DNA of 64,000 nucleotides from Streptomyces cupreus (GCF_014257025.1 NZ_JACMSF010000001.1:62001-126000), one strand, 5' to 3'; numbered from the stretch's first letter, positions 32,690-41,145 are shown. The notes: a model not told the origin generated them from the letters alone. Program-made: numbers and translations.

Positions 32690-33760
32690 TCACGCGGCGA
32701 CCGGCTGCTCCTTGGCCAGCAGCCGCCTGATGTCCCGTACGGCCGCGCGGCCCGCGCGGTTGGCGCCGATGGTGCTCGCCGAGGGACCGTAGCCGACGAG
32801 GTGGATCCGCGGATCGGCGACCGCTCGCGTCCCCTCGATCCGGATCCCGCCGCCCGGCTCGCGCAGCTTCAGCGGTGCCAGATGGTCGATGGCGGCCCGG
32901 AACCCGGTCGCCCACAGGATGACGTCGGCCTCCACGCGCCGGCCGTCGGCCCACTGCACGCCCTCAGCAGTGATCCGGTCGAACATGGGCTGCCGGTCGA
33001 GCACCCCGTCCGCGAGGCCCTGCCGGATAGCGTCGTTGAGGGGCAGGCCCGTGACCGACACCACGCTCTTCGGCGGCAGCCCCTGCCGCACCCGCTCCTC
33101 GACGAGCGCCACCGCCGAGCGGCCCGCGTCCTCGTCGAAGGGCCCCTCGCGGAAGACCGGGGGCCGCCGGGTGACCCAGGTGGTGGCCGCCGCGTAGGGG
33201 GCGATCTCCAGCAGGTGCTGCGTCCCGGACGCGCCCCCGCCCACCACGACGACTCGCAGCCCCGCGAACTCCTCGGGCCCCGGGTACTGCGCGGTGTGCA
33301 ACTGCCGCCCGCGGAAGGTCTCCTGGCCGGGGTAGCGGGGCCAGAACGGGCGGTCCCAGGTGCCGGTGGCGTTGATCAGCGCCCGGGTCGACCAGACCCC
33401 GGCCGAGGTCTCGACCAGCAGCCGCCCGCCGTCGCCCTCACGTACCGCCCTCACATCCACCGGCCGCCGCACCTTCAGATCGAAGGCGCGCTCGTAGTCG
33501 GCGAAGTACTCGGCGATCACGTCGGCGGACGGCCGCGCCGGATCGGCCCCGGCCAGCTCCATGCCGGGCAGCGCGTGCATCCCGTGCACCTTGCCGTACG
33601 TCAGCGAAGGCCACCGGTACTGCCAGGCGCCGCCCGGGCCGGGGGAGTGGTCCAGTACGACGAAGTCGCGCTCCGGCTCGAACCCGGTGCGGCGCAGGTG
33701 ATAGGCGCCGGCGAGGCCTGCCTGCCCGGCGCCTATGACGACTACCTCGGTATTGTTCAC
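32690..33760 (-). CDS. NAD(P)/FAD-dependent flavin monooxygenase
   Basis: A 356-residue oxidoreductase with an FAD Rossmann motif VVVIGAGQAGLAGAYHL (~5-21), GGAWQYRWPSLTYGKVHGMH, an NADPH Rossmann motif VVVVGGGASGTQHLLEI (~170) and the ATG motif VILWATGFRAAIDHL near the end. This is the class B flavin monooxygenase / CzcO-like pattern. It follows ssuA by 73 bases on the same strand and could be the oxygenolytic step for an organosulfur substrate imported by the ssu transporter; that link is positional inference only. Confidence 0.88.
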   Translation of the reverse strand: MNNTEVVVIGAGQAGLAGAYHLRRTGFEPERDFVVLDHSPGPGGAWQYRWPSLTYGKVHGMHALPGMELAGADPARPSADVIAEYFADYERAFDLKVRRPVDVRAVREGDGGRLLVETSAGVWSTRALINATGTWDRPFWPRYPGQETFRGRQLHTAQYPGPEEFAGLRVVVVGGGASGTQHLLEIAPYAAATTWVTRRPPVFREGPFDEDAGRSAVALVEERVRQGLPPKSVVSVTGLPLNDAIRQGLADGVLDRQPMFDRITAEGVQWADGRRVEADVILWATGFRAAIDHLAPLKLREPGGGIRIEGTRAVADPRIHLVGYGPSASTIGANRAGRAAVRDIRRLLAKEQPVAA

Positions 33761-33833
33761 GTTTCCACTAACTCCACCGAGGCCGTAGATCTTCCCGAGC
33801 GGCTACCGTCCGGACCGTCAGGTCAGGACCGGG

Positions 33834-34844
33834 TCAGGACGCCTCCGTGGTGGAGGGCGGCAGGTCGCCGTTGTAGCGCTTGTCCACGAAGTCGGCGAAG
33901 TCGACCTTCTTCGGGATCAGCTTCAGCTCGGTGAAGGTGTCGGCGATCTCCTGCTCGGAGGCGATGAGCGGCTCGTCGATCGCGACCGGGATCCGGGTGG
34001 CGTTGGTCCGCCGTACCGAGGCCAGCGCGACCTCGTAGGGCAGCCCGGTGTCCTTCGCCCAGACCTCGGCCCACTCCTCCTGATGGTCGTGCACCCACGC
34101 CGTGGCGCGCCGCAGCCGCTTCAGGTAGTCCTCGATGGCGGCGGCCTTCTTCTTGTCCTGCAGCGCGGCGGGAGCCGCCGCCTGGAAGGTCAGCCCGTTG
34201 GTGACTCCCTCGCCGGTCGTCAGGATCCGCCCCTGCTCGGCCTGGAGGACCTGAGAGGTGTACGGGTCCCACACAGCCCACGCGTCGACCTTGCCGGAGG
34301 TGAACGCGGCGAGCGCGTCGGCCGGTTGCAGATACTTCACGTCGACATCGCTGAGACTGAGCCCGGCCGCCTGCAGTGAGGCGACCAGCTGATAGTTGGC
34401 GGAGGACCCCTGCGCCACCGCGATGGACCGCCCCTTGAGCTGCTCGGTCTTCGTCAGCTTCGAGTCATTGGGTACGAGGATGGTGTCGCCCTTGGACGTG
34501 CCGTGGAAGGCGGCCACCACCTTGATCTTCGAGCCGGCGCCCGCCGCGAAGACCGGCGGGGTGTTGCCGACACCGCCGATGTCGACGGCCTTGGCGTTGA
34601 CGGCTTCGAGCAGCGGCGGGCCGGACGCGAAGGTCGACCACTTGATCTTGTAGTCGAGGTTCTTCAGCTCACCCGCGGCGCGCAGGATGGCTTCCGAACC
34701 GCCCTTCTGGTCACCCACGTCGAGCGTGAGGGAGCCCTGGCCGTCGGTGTCCGTGGAGGTCGAGGCGGCCGAGTTCCCGCCGCACGCGGTGAGCAGGAGG
34801 GCGAAGGGGAGGAGCAGAGCGGCGGGGACGAGGCGTCGTCGCAT
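33834..34844 (-). CDS. ssuA: aliphatic sulfonate ABC transporter, substrate-binding lipoprotein
   Basis: A 336-residue lipoprotein: signal ending in the lipobox LLTACGG with lipidated Cys21. The mature part has the NMT1/SsuA pattern: GDQKGGSEAILRAAGELKNL, FASGPPLLEAVNAKAVDIGG, VGNTPPVFAAGAGSKIKVVA, GRSIAVAQGSSANYQLVASL, GKVDAWAVWDPYTSQV. It should bind alkanesulfonates or a related compound outside the cell and hand them to SsuC. It lies 24 bases after ssuB. Confidence 0.9.
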   Translation of the reverse strand: MRRRLVPAALLLPFALLLTACGGNSAASTSTDTDGQGSLTLDVGDQKGGSEAILRAAGELKNLDYKIKWSTFASGPPLLEAVNAKAVDIGGVGNTPPVFAAGAGSKIKVVAAFHGTSKGDTILVPNDSKLTKTEQLKGRSIAVAQGSSANYQLVASLQAAGLSLSDVDVKYLQPADALAAFTSGKVDAWAVWDPYTSQVLQAEQGRILTTGEGVTNGLTFQAAAPAALQDKKKAAAIEDYLKRLRRATAWVHDHQEEWAEVWAKDTGLPYEVALASVRRTNATRIPVAIDEPLIASEQEIADTFTELKLIPKKVDFADFVDKRYNGDLPPSTTEAS

Positions 34845-34868
34845 GGTGGTTCCGTTCTCGGGGACGGT

Positions 34869-35603
34869 TCAGGCGGCCTCGGCGCCGAGGCGCCGAAGGA
34901 GTCCGGCGCGCAGTTCGGCGAACCTGGGGTCGGTGATGTCACGGGGCCGGTCGAGGTCGATGCGCTGCTCGTGGGCGATGACACCGTCGTCCATCAAGAG
35001 CACCCGATCGGCGAGGAGTACGGCCTCCTCGACGTCGTGCGTGACGAGCAGCACCGCGCAGCCGCGCCGCTGCCACAACTCCCCGACGAGCCGCTGCGCC
35101 GTGATGCGGGTCAGCGCGTCGAGCGCGCCGAACGGCTCGTCGAGCAGCAGCAGATCGGGTTCCCGCACCAACGCCCGGGCCAGCGAGGCGCGTTGGGCCT
35201 CGCCGCCGGAGAGGGTCTTGGGCCAGGCGGTCGTACGGTGGCCGAGGCCGACCTCGTCGAGGGCGCGCTCGGCGAGGGCACGTTCGGGCTTGCCGGGCAG
35301 TCCGAGCAGTACGTTGCGCCAGACTCGCTTCCACGGCATCAGGCGGGGTGCCTGGAAGGCGACGGCCTTGCGGCGCGGCACCAGCACGGTGCCCTCGATG
35401 TCGCGGTCGAGTCCGGCGAGGATGCGCAGCAGTGTGGACTTGCCGCAGCCGCTGCGGCCGAGGAGGGCGACGAACTCGCCGGGCCGGATGTCGAGTCGGA
35501 GCCGGTCGATGACGGGACGGCCGTCGAAGGAGCGGGTCAGCCCCTCGACACGCACGGCGTGCGCGGCCTTGGTGGTCACCGGCCGGTGAACGTCGGTCGC
35601 CAT
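34869..35603 (-). CDS. ssuB: aliphatic sulfonate ABC transporter, ATP-binding protein
   Basis: A 244-residue ATPase. Walker A LLGRSGCGKSTLLRIL, Q-loop AFQAPRLMPWKRVW (typical of nitrate/sulfonate/taurine importers), signature LSGGEAQRASLARALV, Walker B LLLLDEPFGALDALTR, H-loop LLVTHDVEEAVLLADRV. The ATG at 35603 lies inside ssuC, a 28-base overlap, so translation is probably coupled. Confidence 0.92.
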   Translation of the reverse strand: MATDVHRPVTTKAAHAVRVEGLTRSFDGRPVIDRLRLDIRPGEFVALLGRSGCGKSTLLRILAGLDRDIEGTVLVPRRKAVAFQAPRLMPWKRVWRNVLLGLPGKPERALAERALDEVGLGHRTTAWPKTLSGGEAQRASLARALVREPDLLLLDEPFGALDALTRITAQRLVGELWQRRGCAVLLVTHDVEEAVLLADRVLLMDDGVIAHEQRIDLDRPRDITDPRFAELRAGLLRRLGAEAA

Positions 35604-36451
35604 TGCAGCAGCAGCCTTTCGAGGGTACGGACGACGAGGTCGGCGAGCAGGCCGAGGAAGGCGTAGACGATGAGGCAGACGACGATCACGTCGGTCCGCA
35701 GGAAGTCCCGTGCCTGGACCATGAGGAACCCGATGCCGGAGTCCGCGTTGACCTGCTCCGCGAAGACGAGGGCGAGCCAGGCGATGCCGAGGGAGTAGCG
35801 CAGTCCGGTCAGGGCACCGGGCAGCGCCCCCGGCAGCACGACATGCCGCACCAGACCCCACCGCGAGAGCCCGAGCGACTCCCCGGCCTCGATCAACTGG
35901 GCGTCCACGCCGCGGATTCCGGCGTAGACATTGAGGTAGAGCGGGAAAGTGACGCCCAGGGTGATGATGGCGACCTTCGGGGCCTCCCCGATCCCGAACC
36001 AGATGATGAAGAGCGGGATGAGCCCGACGAATGGCACGGTCCGCAGCATCTGGACCGGCGCGTCCACGAGATCCTCGCCGATCCTGAACAGCCCCGAGAC
36101 CAGGGCGAGTCCGGTGCCGATGACGGTCCCGAGCAGCAGCCCGCCCGCGACGCGCTGAAGGGAGGTGCCCATGGCGGAGGTGAGTGACCCGTCGCCGATC
36201 AGATCGGCGCCCACTTCGGCGATCCGGCCGGGCGAGGCGAGGATGTCGGGGGCCAATGCGCCGGTGCCGCTGAGGAGTTGCCACAGGGCGAGCAGAAGCA
36301 GGGGCCCGGTGGTGCGGCGGAGCCAGCGGGGGAGGTGGGGGCGGCGGGAGGAGGCGGGCAGGACGGGGACGAGATCGAGTGCGGGATCAGGGCCGGATAC
36401 AGGGGATATATCCGCCTTGTCAGGGCTGGGTGGGGCGTGGCTGATGCTCAT
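35576..36451 (-). CDS. ssuC: aliphatic sulfonate ABC transporter, permease
   Basis: A 291-residue permease with six or seven membrane segments (TGPLLLLALWQLLSG; GLLLGTVIGTGLALVSGLF; VGLIPLFIIWFGIGEAPKVA). The cytoplasmic EAA loop is DAQLIEAGESLGLSRWGLVR. The ATG at 36451 (MSISHAPPSPDK) has GGAG upstream; earlier starts are unlikely because they would enter the hairpin region. First structural gene of the ssu operon, 78 bases after the leader peptide stop. Confidence 0.9.
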   Translation of the reverse strand: MSISHAPPSPDKADISPVSGPDPALDLVPVLPASSRRPHLPRWLRRTTGPLLLLALWQLLSGTGALAPDILASPGRIAEVGADLIGDGSLTSAMGTSLQRVAGGLLLGTVIGTGLALVSGLFRIGEDLVDAPVQMLRTVPFVGLIPLFIIWFGIGEAPKVAIITLGVTFPLYLNVYAGIRGVDAQLIEAGESLGLSRWGLVRHVVLPGALPGALTGLRYSLGIAWLALVFAEQVNADSGIGFLMVQARDFLRTDVIVVCLIVYAFLGLLADLVVRTLERLLLQWRPTFTGR

Positions 36452-36480
36452 GGAGTGCTCCACAGGCGAAGAGCGGGCGA

Positions 36481-36501
36481 CGAGGCGGGGAACGCGCCTC
36501 G
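36481..36501 (-). promoter_or_regulatory. stem-loop between leader peptide and ssuC
   Basis: CGAGGCG (36481-36487) and CGCCTCG (36495-36501) form a perfect 7-bp stem with a seven-base loop. It lies about 30 bases downstream of the leader stop and about 30 upstream of the ssuC start. It is a candidate attenuation structure that ribosome stalling in the leader could alter. Confidence 0.5.
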
Positions 36502-36529
36502 GCACGCACGAGAGAATCGGGGAAGGGCG

Positions 36530-36613
36530 TCAGCGACCGCGGCGACACGCGGCGGAGGCCACCCGCAGCAGGTCGATATGACCGCGCGTGGTGAGCAGGG
36601 CTGAACACAACAT
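36530..36613 (-). CDS. cysteine-type leader peptide of the ssu operon
   Basis: A 27-residue ORF too short for ordinary gene finding. It begins MLCSALLTTR and continues GHIDLLRVASAACRRGR. The core G-H-[IV]-D-L-L-R-V-A-S-A plus terminal Cys and Arg run is the hallmark of the actinobacterial leader peptides found upstream of sulfur-assimilation genes. In mycobacteria a related type mediates cysteine-responsive attenuation: ribosomes stall at the Cys codons when cysteine is scarce. Here it has Cys codons at 3 and 23 and precedes ssuC on the same strand, so sulfonate uptake is probably tuned to cysteine supply. Confidence 0.85.
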   Translation of the reverse strand: MLCSALLTTRGHIDLLRVASAACRRGR

Positions 36614-36736
36614 GCGGCCGACCGTAATGAGGTGCCGTTGCCCTGGTCAACGGGCGCCCGCCGAACTTCATGCGGGTGTCACACTCGCGCGGCGACCTGC
36701 CGGACTCCGACCGCCGGATGAAGGAGGATGGAAGGC

Positions 36737-37159
36737 ATGTCAGACGCCTTCACCACCCGAGTTCTGCAGATCGCCTCCGGCTCCCAGGAGACGGTCGTCG
36801 ACCTCACCCGCGACTGTGAGGCCTTCCTCAGGGAGGCGGCCGCGGGCCGCGACGGCCTGTTGAACATCTTCGTCCCCCACGCCACGGCCGGCATCGCCGT
36901 CATCGAAACGGGCTCGGGCAGCGACGACGACCTCCTGGCCGCCCTGCACACCCTGCTCCCCGCCGACGACCGCTGGCAGCACCGCCACGGCAGCCCCGGC
37001 CACGGCCGCGACCACGTCCTCCCGGCCATGGTGCCCCCACACGCGACACTTCCGGTGCTGAACGGGCGCCTGGAGCTGGGGACCTGGCAGTCGGTGTGCC
37101 TGGTCGACACCAACCGCGACAACCCGAACCGGCAGGTGCGGTTGAGTTTCCTGGGCTGA
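36737..37159 (+). CDS. YjbQ family protein (secondary thiamine-phosphate synthase-like)
   Basis: A 140-residue protein with the YjbQ/UPF0047 pattern: GLLNIFVPHATAGIAVIETG (His and Glu conserved), WQHRHGSPGHGRDHVLPAMV, LGTWQSVCLVDTN. ATG 36737 has AGGAGG nine bases upstream; an ATG at 36728 abuts the ribosome site. Members show weak thiamine-phosphate synthase activity in vitro, and the true role is unsettled. Convergent with the TetR gene. Confidence 0.9.
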   Translation: MSDAFTTRVLQIASGSQETVVDLTRDCEAFLREAAAGRDGLLNIFVPHATAGIAVIETGSGSDDDLLAALHTLLPADDRWQHRHGSPGHGRDHVLPAMVPPHATLPVLNGRLELGTWQSVCLVDTNRDNPNRQVRLSFLG

Positions 37160-37177
37160 ACGGGGCCGTCCGCCGCG

Positions 37178-37768
37178 TCAGTTCGGTCGGCGCAGTCCCG
37201 CGACGAGGAGCTTGACCAGTCGCCGGGCGTCGTAGCGGGGGTCGCTGTCGGCGCCGACGCAGAGGTTTCCGATGCCGCGCATGAGGTGGTAGGCGTCGAG
37301 GTCGTCGCGGATCTCGCCGGCGGCGGCCGCGGCGTCGAGGAGTTCGGTGCAGACCGGCAGGAGGCGTTCGAGGAAGTAGGCGTGCAGCGCCTCGAAGCCC
37401 GCGGTGTCGGACTGCATCGCGGCGGCCAGGCCGTGCTTGGTGACCAGGAAGTCCACGAAGAGGTCCACCCACTGCTCCAGGGCGGCGTGCGGAGTCGGGC
37501 CCGCCGCCAGCAGGGCCGGGCCCGCCTCGGCGCAGGTGTCGACCTGGTGACGGTAGACGGCGATCACCAGGTCCGCCCGCGTGGGGAAGTGGCGGTAGAC
37601 CGTGCCCACCCCGACGCCCGCCTTCGCCGCGATGTCGCGTACCGGCGCCTCCACGCCCGAGGTGACGAAGACCGCGGCCGCCGCGTCCAGCAGGGTCTGC
37701 TGATTGCGCCGGGCGTCCTTGCGCTTGGACCCGGCCGAGCTTCCCGGGTTCCTGCCGCTGTCGCTCAC
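37178..37768 (-). CDS. TetR-family transcriptional regulator
   Basis: A 196-residue regulator. The DNA-binding part reads RRNQQTLLDAAAAVFVTSGV, EAPVRDIAAKAGVGVGTVYR, HFPTRADLVIAVYRHQVDTC (HTH at ~45-65). The GTG at 37768 follows AAGGAG at eight bases, which decides the start over a reading 25 codons longer. The C-terminal ligand domain is helical. Divergent from the hydrolase/epimerase pair; candidate operators lie between. Confidence 0.92.
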   Translation of the reverse strand: MSDSGRNPGSSAGSKRKDARRNQQTLLDAAAAVFVTSGVEAPVRDIAAKAGVGVGTVYRHFPTRADLVIAVYRHQVDTCAEAGPALLAAGPTPHAALEQWVDLFVDFLVTKHGLAAAMQSDTAGFEALHAYFLERLLPVCTELLDAAAAAGEIRDDLDAYHLMRGIGNLCVGADSDPRYDARRLVKLLVAGLRRPN

Positions 37769-37812
37769 CGCGGCACTCCTTCCATGCACAGCCTTGGACA
37801 ACCTTGAAAAGC

Positions 37813-37827
37813 GGAACAGTGTTCCGT
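37813..37827. promoter_or_regulatory. palindromic operator, with a second imperfect copy at 37837-37851
   Basis: CGGAACAGTGTTCCG is a perfect palindrome with a one-base centre. A second site TGGAGCAAGGTTCCG at 37837-37851 matches at 11 of 15 positions, 24 bases centre to centre. Both lie between the TetR gene and the divergent hydrolase, the usual place for TetR control. Confidence 0.75.
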
Positions 37828-37915
37828 ATCGTAAGTGGAGCAAGGTTCCGTTTCATCCATGATGGCAGACCGGAAGACCAGCAGCCATGCCCCGCCCCGA
37901 ACGGAAGGCACTTCC

Positions 37916-38812
37916 ATGTCCACAGTCATATCCGCGAAGCCCGTCCTCCTGGCCACCCCGGGCCGCGGTGAGGACCTCCAGGTCCGTGTGTCCGCCCCCG
38001 CGACCGGCTGCGGTCTGCCCGTCGTCGTCTTCTCGCACGGCTACGGCTGGTCGATGAACGGCTATGCCCCGCTGGCGGACCACTGGGCGGCACACGGCTT
38101 CGTGGTCGTCCAGCCGACTCACCTTGATTCCCGGACCCTTGGCATCCCCGCCGAGGACCCCCGTACTCCGCGCATGTGGCGCTTCCGCATCGAGGACCTC
38201 ACACGCGTACTGGACGGACTCGACGCCCTGGAGGCCTCCGTGCCGGGACTCGATGGGCGCCTCGACCGCGACCGCATCGCCGTCGCCGGCCACTCCTGGG
38301 GAGCCCAGACGGCGAGCGCGCTGCTGGGAGCGCGCGTCCTCGGCCCCGACGGCGTACCCGGCGAGGACATGTCCGACCCCCGCGTCAAGGCGGGAGTCCT
38401 GCTGGCCCTGACCGGCCTCGGCGACGACCTGACCCCCTTCGCCGCCGAGCACTTCCCCTTCATGAAGCCGTCGTTCGCCACGATGACCACGCCGGCCCTG
38501 ATCGTCGCCGGGGACAACGACCAGTCCCACCTGTCCACCCGCGGACCGGACTGGTTCACCGACCCCTACACCTACAGCCCCAGCGACAAGAGCCTGCTCA
38601 CCCTGTTCGGCGCCGAGCACTCCCTCGGGGGCATCCCCGGATACGAGGTCGCCGAGACGACGGACGAGAGTCCCGCACGCGTCGCCCTGCTCCAGCGGCT
38701 CACCACCGCCTACCTCCGCAGCGCCCTCCTCGGCGAGGACACCGACTGGAAGGCGGCGGCCACCGCGCTGGAGGCGGACCCCGCCCCGCTCGGGAACCTG
38801 CGGAGCAAGTGA
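37916..38812 (+). CDS. alpha/beta-hydrolase (dienelactone-hydrolase/lipase-like)
   Basis: A 298-residue cytoplasmic hydrolase; ATG 37916 follows GGAAGG. Oxyanion strand PVVVFSHGYGWSMNGYAPLA, nucleophile elbow VAGHSWGAQTA (Ser near 127), acid region ALIVAGDNDQSHLS and base LFGAEHSLGGIPGYEV. This is the pattern of the chlorophyllase/platelet-activating-factor-acetylhydrolase-like group. It is followed after 31 bases by the epimerase gene; both probably answer to the divergent TetR protein. Confidence 0.88.
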   Translation: MSTVISAKPVLLATPGRGEDLQVRVSAPATGCGLPVVVFSHGYGWSMNGYAPLADHWAAHGFVVVQPTHLDSRTLGIPAEDPRTPRMWRFRIEDLTRVLDGLDALEASVPGLDGRLDRDRIAVAGHSWGAQTASALLGARVLGPDGVPGEDMSDPRVKAGVLLALTGLGDDLTPFAAEHFPFMKPSFATMTTPALIVAGDNDQSHLSTRGPDWFTDPYTYSPSDKSLLTLFGAEHSLGGIPGYEVAETTDESPARVALLQRLTTAYLRSALLGEDTDWKAAATALEADPAPLGNLRSK

Positions 38813-38843
38813 GAAGCCCGTCCACCACCTGAAAGGACATGCG

Positions 38844-39788
38844 ATGATCCTCGTCACCGGAGGTCTCGGCTTCATCGGATCCCACACCGTGCGCGCTCTG
38901 CTCGACCTGGGCGAGGACTGCGTCGTGGTCCAGCGCAGCGTCCGTGAACTCCCGGCCGTACTCGCCGGAACACGGGTGGCGGTGGAGCGGGCGGACATCG
39001 CCGACCGCGAGGCACTGCTCGCCGTCGGCCGCCGTCACGCCATCACCGGCATCGTGCATCTCGCCGGGTCCTACCCCTGGCCTCCCGTCCCCGAGGCGCC
39101 GGTTGAAGCGACCCGGCAGGCTCTCGACGGGCTGCTGAACATCGCACAGGCGGCGCAGGACTGGGGCGTACGGCGGCTCGGCCTCGCCAGCACGATCGGC
39201 GTCTACGGCGGCGCCGACCACGACGCACCGCTGCGCGAGGACGCCCCGCTGTCGATGAGTGCCCCCGTCTCGATCCCCACGTTCAAGAAGGTGGGCGAAC
39301 TGCTCGGCGGATTCCTCGCCGACACCACGGGCATCGACATCGTCAACTACCGCATCTCCGGCACCTGGGGCCCGCTCGGCCACCGCGACCCGTTCTTCGC
39401 CGCGCCCGCCCTCGTCCACGCCGCCGCCCGAGGCACCGCCCCGGACCTCTCCCACCTCATGGGACCGGCCTTCGCCGAGGACGGGCTCGACCTCGCCTAT
39501 GTGAAGGACACCGGCAGGGCGATCGCCCTTCTTCAGCTCGCGGACAAGTTGAACCACCGTACGTACAACGTCGGTTCGGGCAGGGTCACCACCAACGCCC
39601 AGCTCATCGCGGCGATCAGGAAGGTGGTCCCCGACGCCCGGGTCGGCCTCCCCACCGGAGGTGAGGCCTCGCACATGGTCCTCGACATCAGCCGCCTGGC
39701 CGAGGACACCGGCTACCGGGCCGAGTACGACACCGAGCGGGCCGCCGCCGACTACATCGCGTGGCTGCGCGCGGGCCACGCCGGCTGA
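38844..39788 (+). CDS. NAD-dependent epimerase/dehydratase-like extended SDR lacking the catalytic Tyr
   Basis: A 314-residue extended short-chain dehydrogenase. NAD motif VTGGLGFIGSHTVRALL (~4-20), ADIADREALL, HLAGSYPWP and LASTIGVYGG are normal. The catalytic Y-x-x-x-K appears as IPTFKKVGE: Lys is kept but Ile stands where Tyr is expected. The C-terminal half has NYRISGTWGP and YNVGSGRVTTNAQL. Without the Tyr, ordinary hydride-transfer chemistry is doubtful, so it may be a binding or redox-sensing protein. AAAGGACATGCG upstream gives a ribosome site. Confidence 0.85.
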   Translation: MILVTGGLGFIGSHTVRALLDLGEDCVVVQRSVRELPAVLAGTRVAVERADIADREALLAVGRRHAITGIVHLAGSYPWPPVPEAPVEATRQALDGLLNIAQAAQDWGVRRLGLASTIGVYGGADHDAPLREDAPLSMSAPVSIPTFKKVGELLGGFLADTTGIDIVNYRISGTWGPLGHRDPFFAAPALVHAAARGTAPDLSHLMGPAFAEDGLDLAYVKDTGRAIALLQLADKLNHRTYNVGSGRVTTNAQLIAAIRKVVPDARVGLPTGGEASHMVLDISRLAEDTGYRAEYDTERAAADYIAWLRAGHAG

Positions 39789-39797
39789 ACAGGCGGC

Positions 39798-40637
39798 TCA
39801 TGTCCCCGGCCGGGGGCGGACGGTGAGGATCTGCTGGGCCTGGCCCACCGGGCCGTGGACGTCGTGCAGGACCGTGCTGGTGAGGCCCTGGCCGGAGGGG
39901 CCGAAGGTGACCGTGGCGTCCAGTCCCGTCCAGGGACCGCGTGGCTGCCGGTGCAGGTGGACGGTCAGGTCGACGTTGGGGAACATCCACGCCGTGGGCG
40001 GCTGCCGTACGGCGATGCCGTTGGCGGTGTCGACGAGGGCGAGATACGACGCGAGCCGGCCGACCGGAACACCGGCGACCAGGTCCAGCGGCGTGGAGAT
40101 CCAGGCAGCCGTACGGCCCAGCCGGGGCGGTGCGACCGGGCGGACGTCCAGGGAGGCGATGTAGCCGCCGGGCCAGGCGTCGGACATCGGCCAGGTGGCC
40201 AGGGACTCGGGGGAGGTGAGACGGTCGTCGGGGCCGCCCGCGACCTCACTGGTGTCCACGGCGGCCAGGAACCAGGCGCGGGCCCTCACCACCGGGCGGC
40301 CGGCTATCCGTACGACTGCTTCGACGAGCTCGATGGTCCGGCCGGGGCGCACGGTCGCCACCTCGATCTCGCACTCGTCGAGGGCGAGGCGGCCGAGGAT
40401 GTCGTAGCTGATCCGGGACAGCAGCAGGCCGTTGTCCCCGGCGGCGGTCCGGTGACGGTCGACGGCGTGGGCGACGAGTCCGCCCAGCGGGCTGAAGTGG
40501 ATCTCGTCCTGGGCCCAGGCCCCGCCCGCGTGCGTGGTCGGCTTGTAGCGGTGGTCGTCGATGGGCTCGAAGTAGCTGTCGGGCGTCAACGGAGGCTTCT
40601 CCAAGTGCTGTTCAGAGGGTGTTGAGAAGGACAACAT
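39798..40637 (-). CDS. acyl-CoA thioesterase family protein (double hot-dog)
   Basis: About 263-279 residues of tandem hot-dog fold: GGAWAQDEIHFSPLGGLVAH, SRISYDILGRLALDECEIEV, TVRPGRTIELVEAVVRIAGR and in the second half ASYLALVDTANGIAVRQPPT, WMFPNVDLTVHLHRQPRGPW. This is the 4HBT_3/TesB-like thioesterase pattern. A TTG start at 40589 (TTG-ACG-CCC, TPDSYFEPI) with GGAG nine bases upstream looks better than the ATG at 40637, which lies inside the azlD remnant. Substrate unknown. Confidence 0.85.
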   Translation of the reverse strand: MLSFSTPSEQHLEKPPLTPDSYFEPIDDHRYKPTTHAGGAWAQDEIHFSPLGGLVAHAVDRHRTAAGDNGLLLSRISYDILGRLALDECEIEVATVRPGRTIELVEAVVRIAGRPVVRARAWFLAAVDTSEVAGGPDDRLTSPESLATWPMSDAWPGGYIASLDVRPVAPPRLGRTAAWISTPLDLVAGVPVGRLASYLALVDTANGIAVRQPPTAWMFPNVDLTVHLHRQPRGPWTGLDATVTFGPSGQGLTSTVLHDVHGPVGQAQQILTVRPRPGT

Positions 40638-40876
40638 AGACGGCCGTGCCCGCGCCGACGCTGAGGATGGTGCGGCGGCCGAAGGCGAGGTGGACGGCGC
40701 CGGTCACGGCGACCGCGAGCAACGCGTACCAGGTGCCGTGCGGGTCGGCCGTGATCGTGCCGTGCAGTGCGGTCACCGCGAGGATGGCGAGGATGCCGAC
40801 CGGCATCCACACCGCCAGCCGCCGCACGATCGCCGAGCCGCGCAGTCGGCCCAGCACGGCGAAGGGGACCCCGCGT
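40612..40876 (-). pseudogene. azlD: azlD remnant, N-terminus deleted
   Basis: The reading VPFAVLGRLRGSAIVRRLAV, WMPVGILAILAVTAL and RTILSVGAGTAVYVVLLNTL matches the C-terminal ~85 residues of AzlD, the small subunit of the AzlCD branched-chain amino-acid exporter. The first membrane segment and start are missing; upstream of ~40876 the frame becomes antisense of an Lrp-type gene. azlC, normally adjacent, is absent. Three membrane segments remain. Confidence 0.75.
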
Positions 40877-40878
40877 CC

Positions 40879-41145
40879 GTGGGCCGTTCCTTCGAGGTGC
40901 TGATCGACCTCAGCCTTGAGGCGCAGGACGCGGAGACGGTCGAGCGCTTCGAGGAGGCCCTGACGCAGGCCGAGGAGGTACGGGAGTTGCGCCGGCTGTT
41001 CGGCACCCCCGACTACTTCGTCCGCGTGGCCGTGGCCGACCTGCCCGCGTACGAGGCGTTCCTCAGCCGGCAGGTCATGACCATCCCCCGGATCAAGAAC
41101 GTCACGTCGCACTTCACGATGAAGACCGTCAAGCAGGGCCCGTAG
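40879..41145 (+). pseudogene. Lrp/AsnC regulator remnant (ligand-binding domain only)
   Basis: The plus-strand reading RSFEVLIDLSLEAQDAETVE, RFEEALTQAEEVRELRRLFG, TPDYFVRVAVADLPAYEAFL and PRIKNVTSHFTMKTVK is the complete RAM/ligand-sensing half of an Lrp/AsnC regulator. The N-terminal helix-turn-helix is gone; before ~40879 the frame is antisense to azlD. Lrp-type genes commonly sit next to azlCD, so one deletion probably removed the Lrp head, azlC and the azlD head. Confidence 0.78.
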
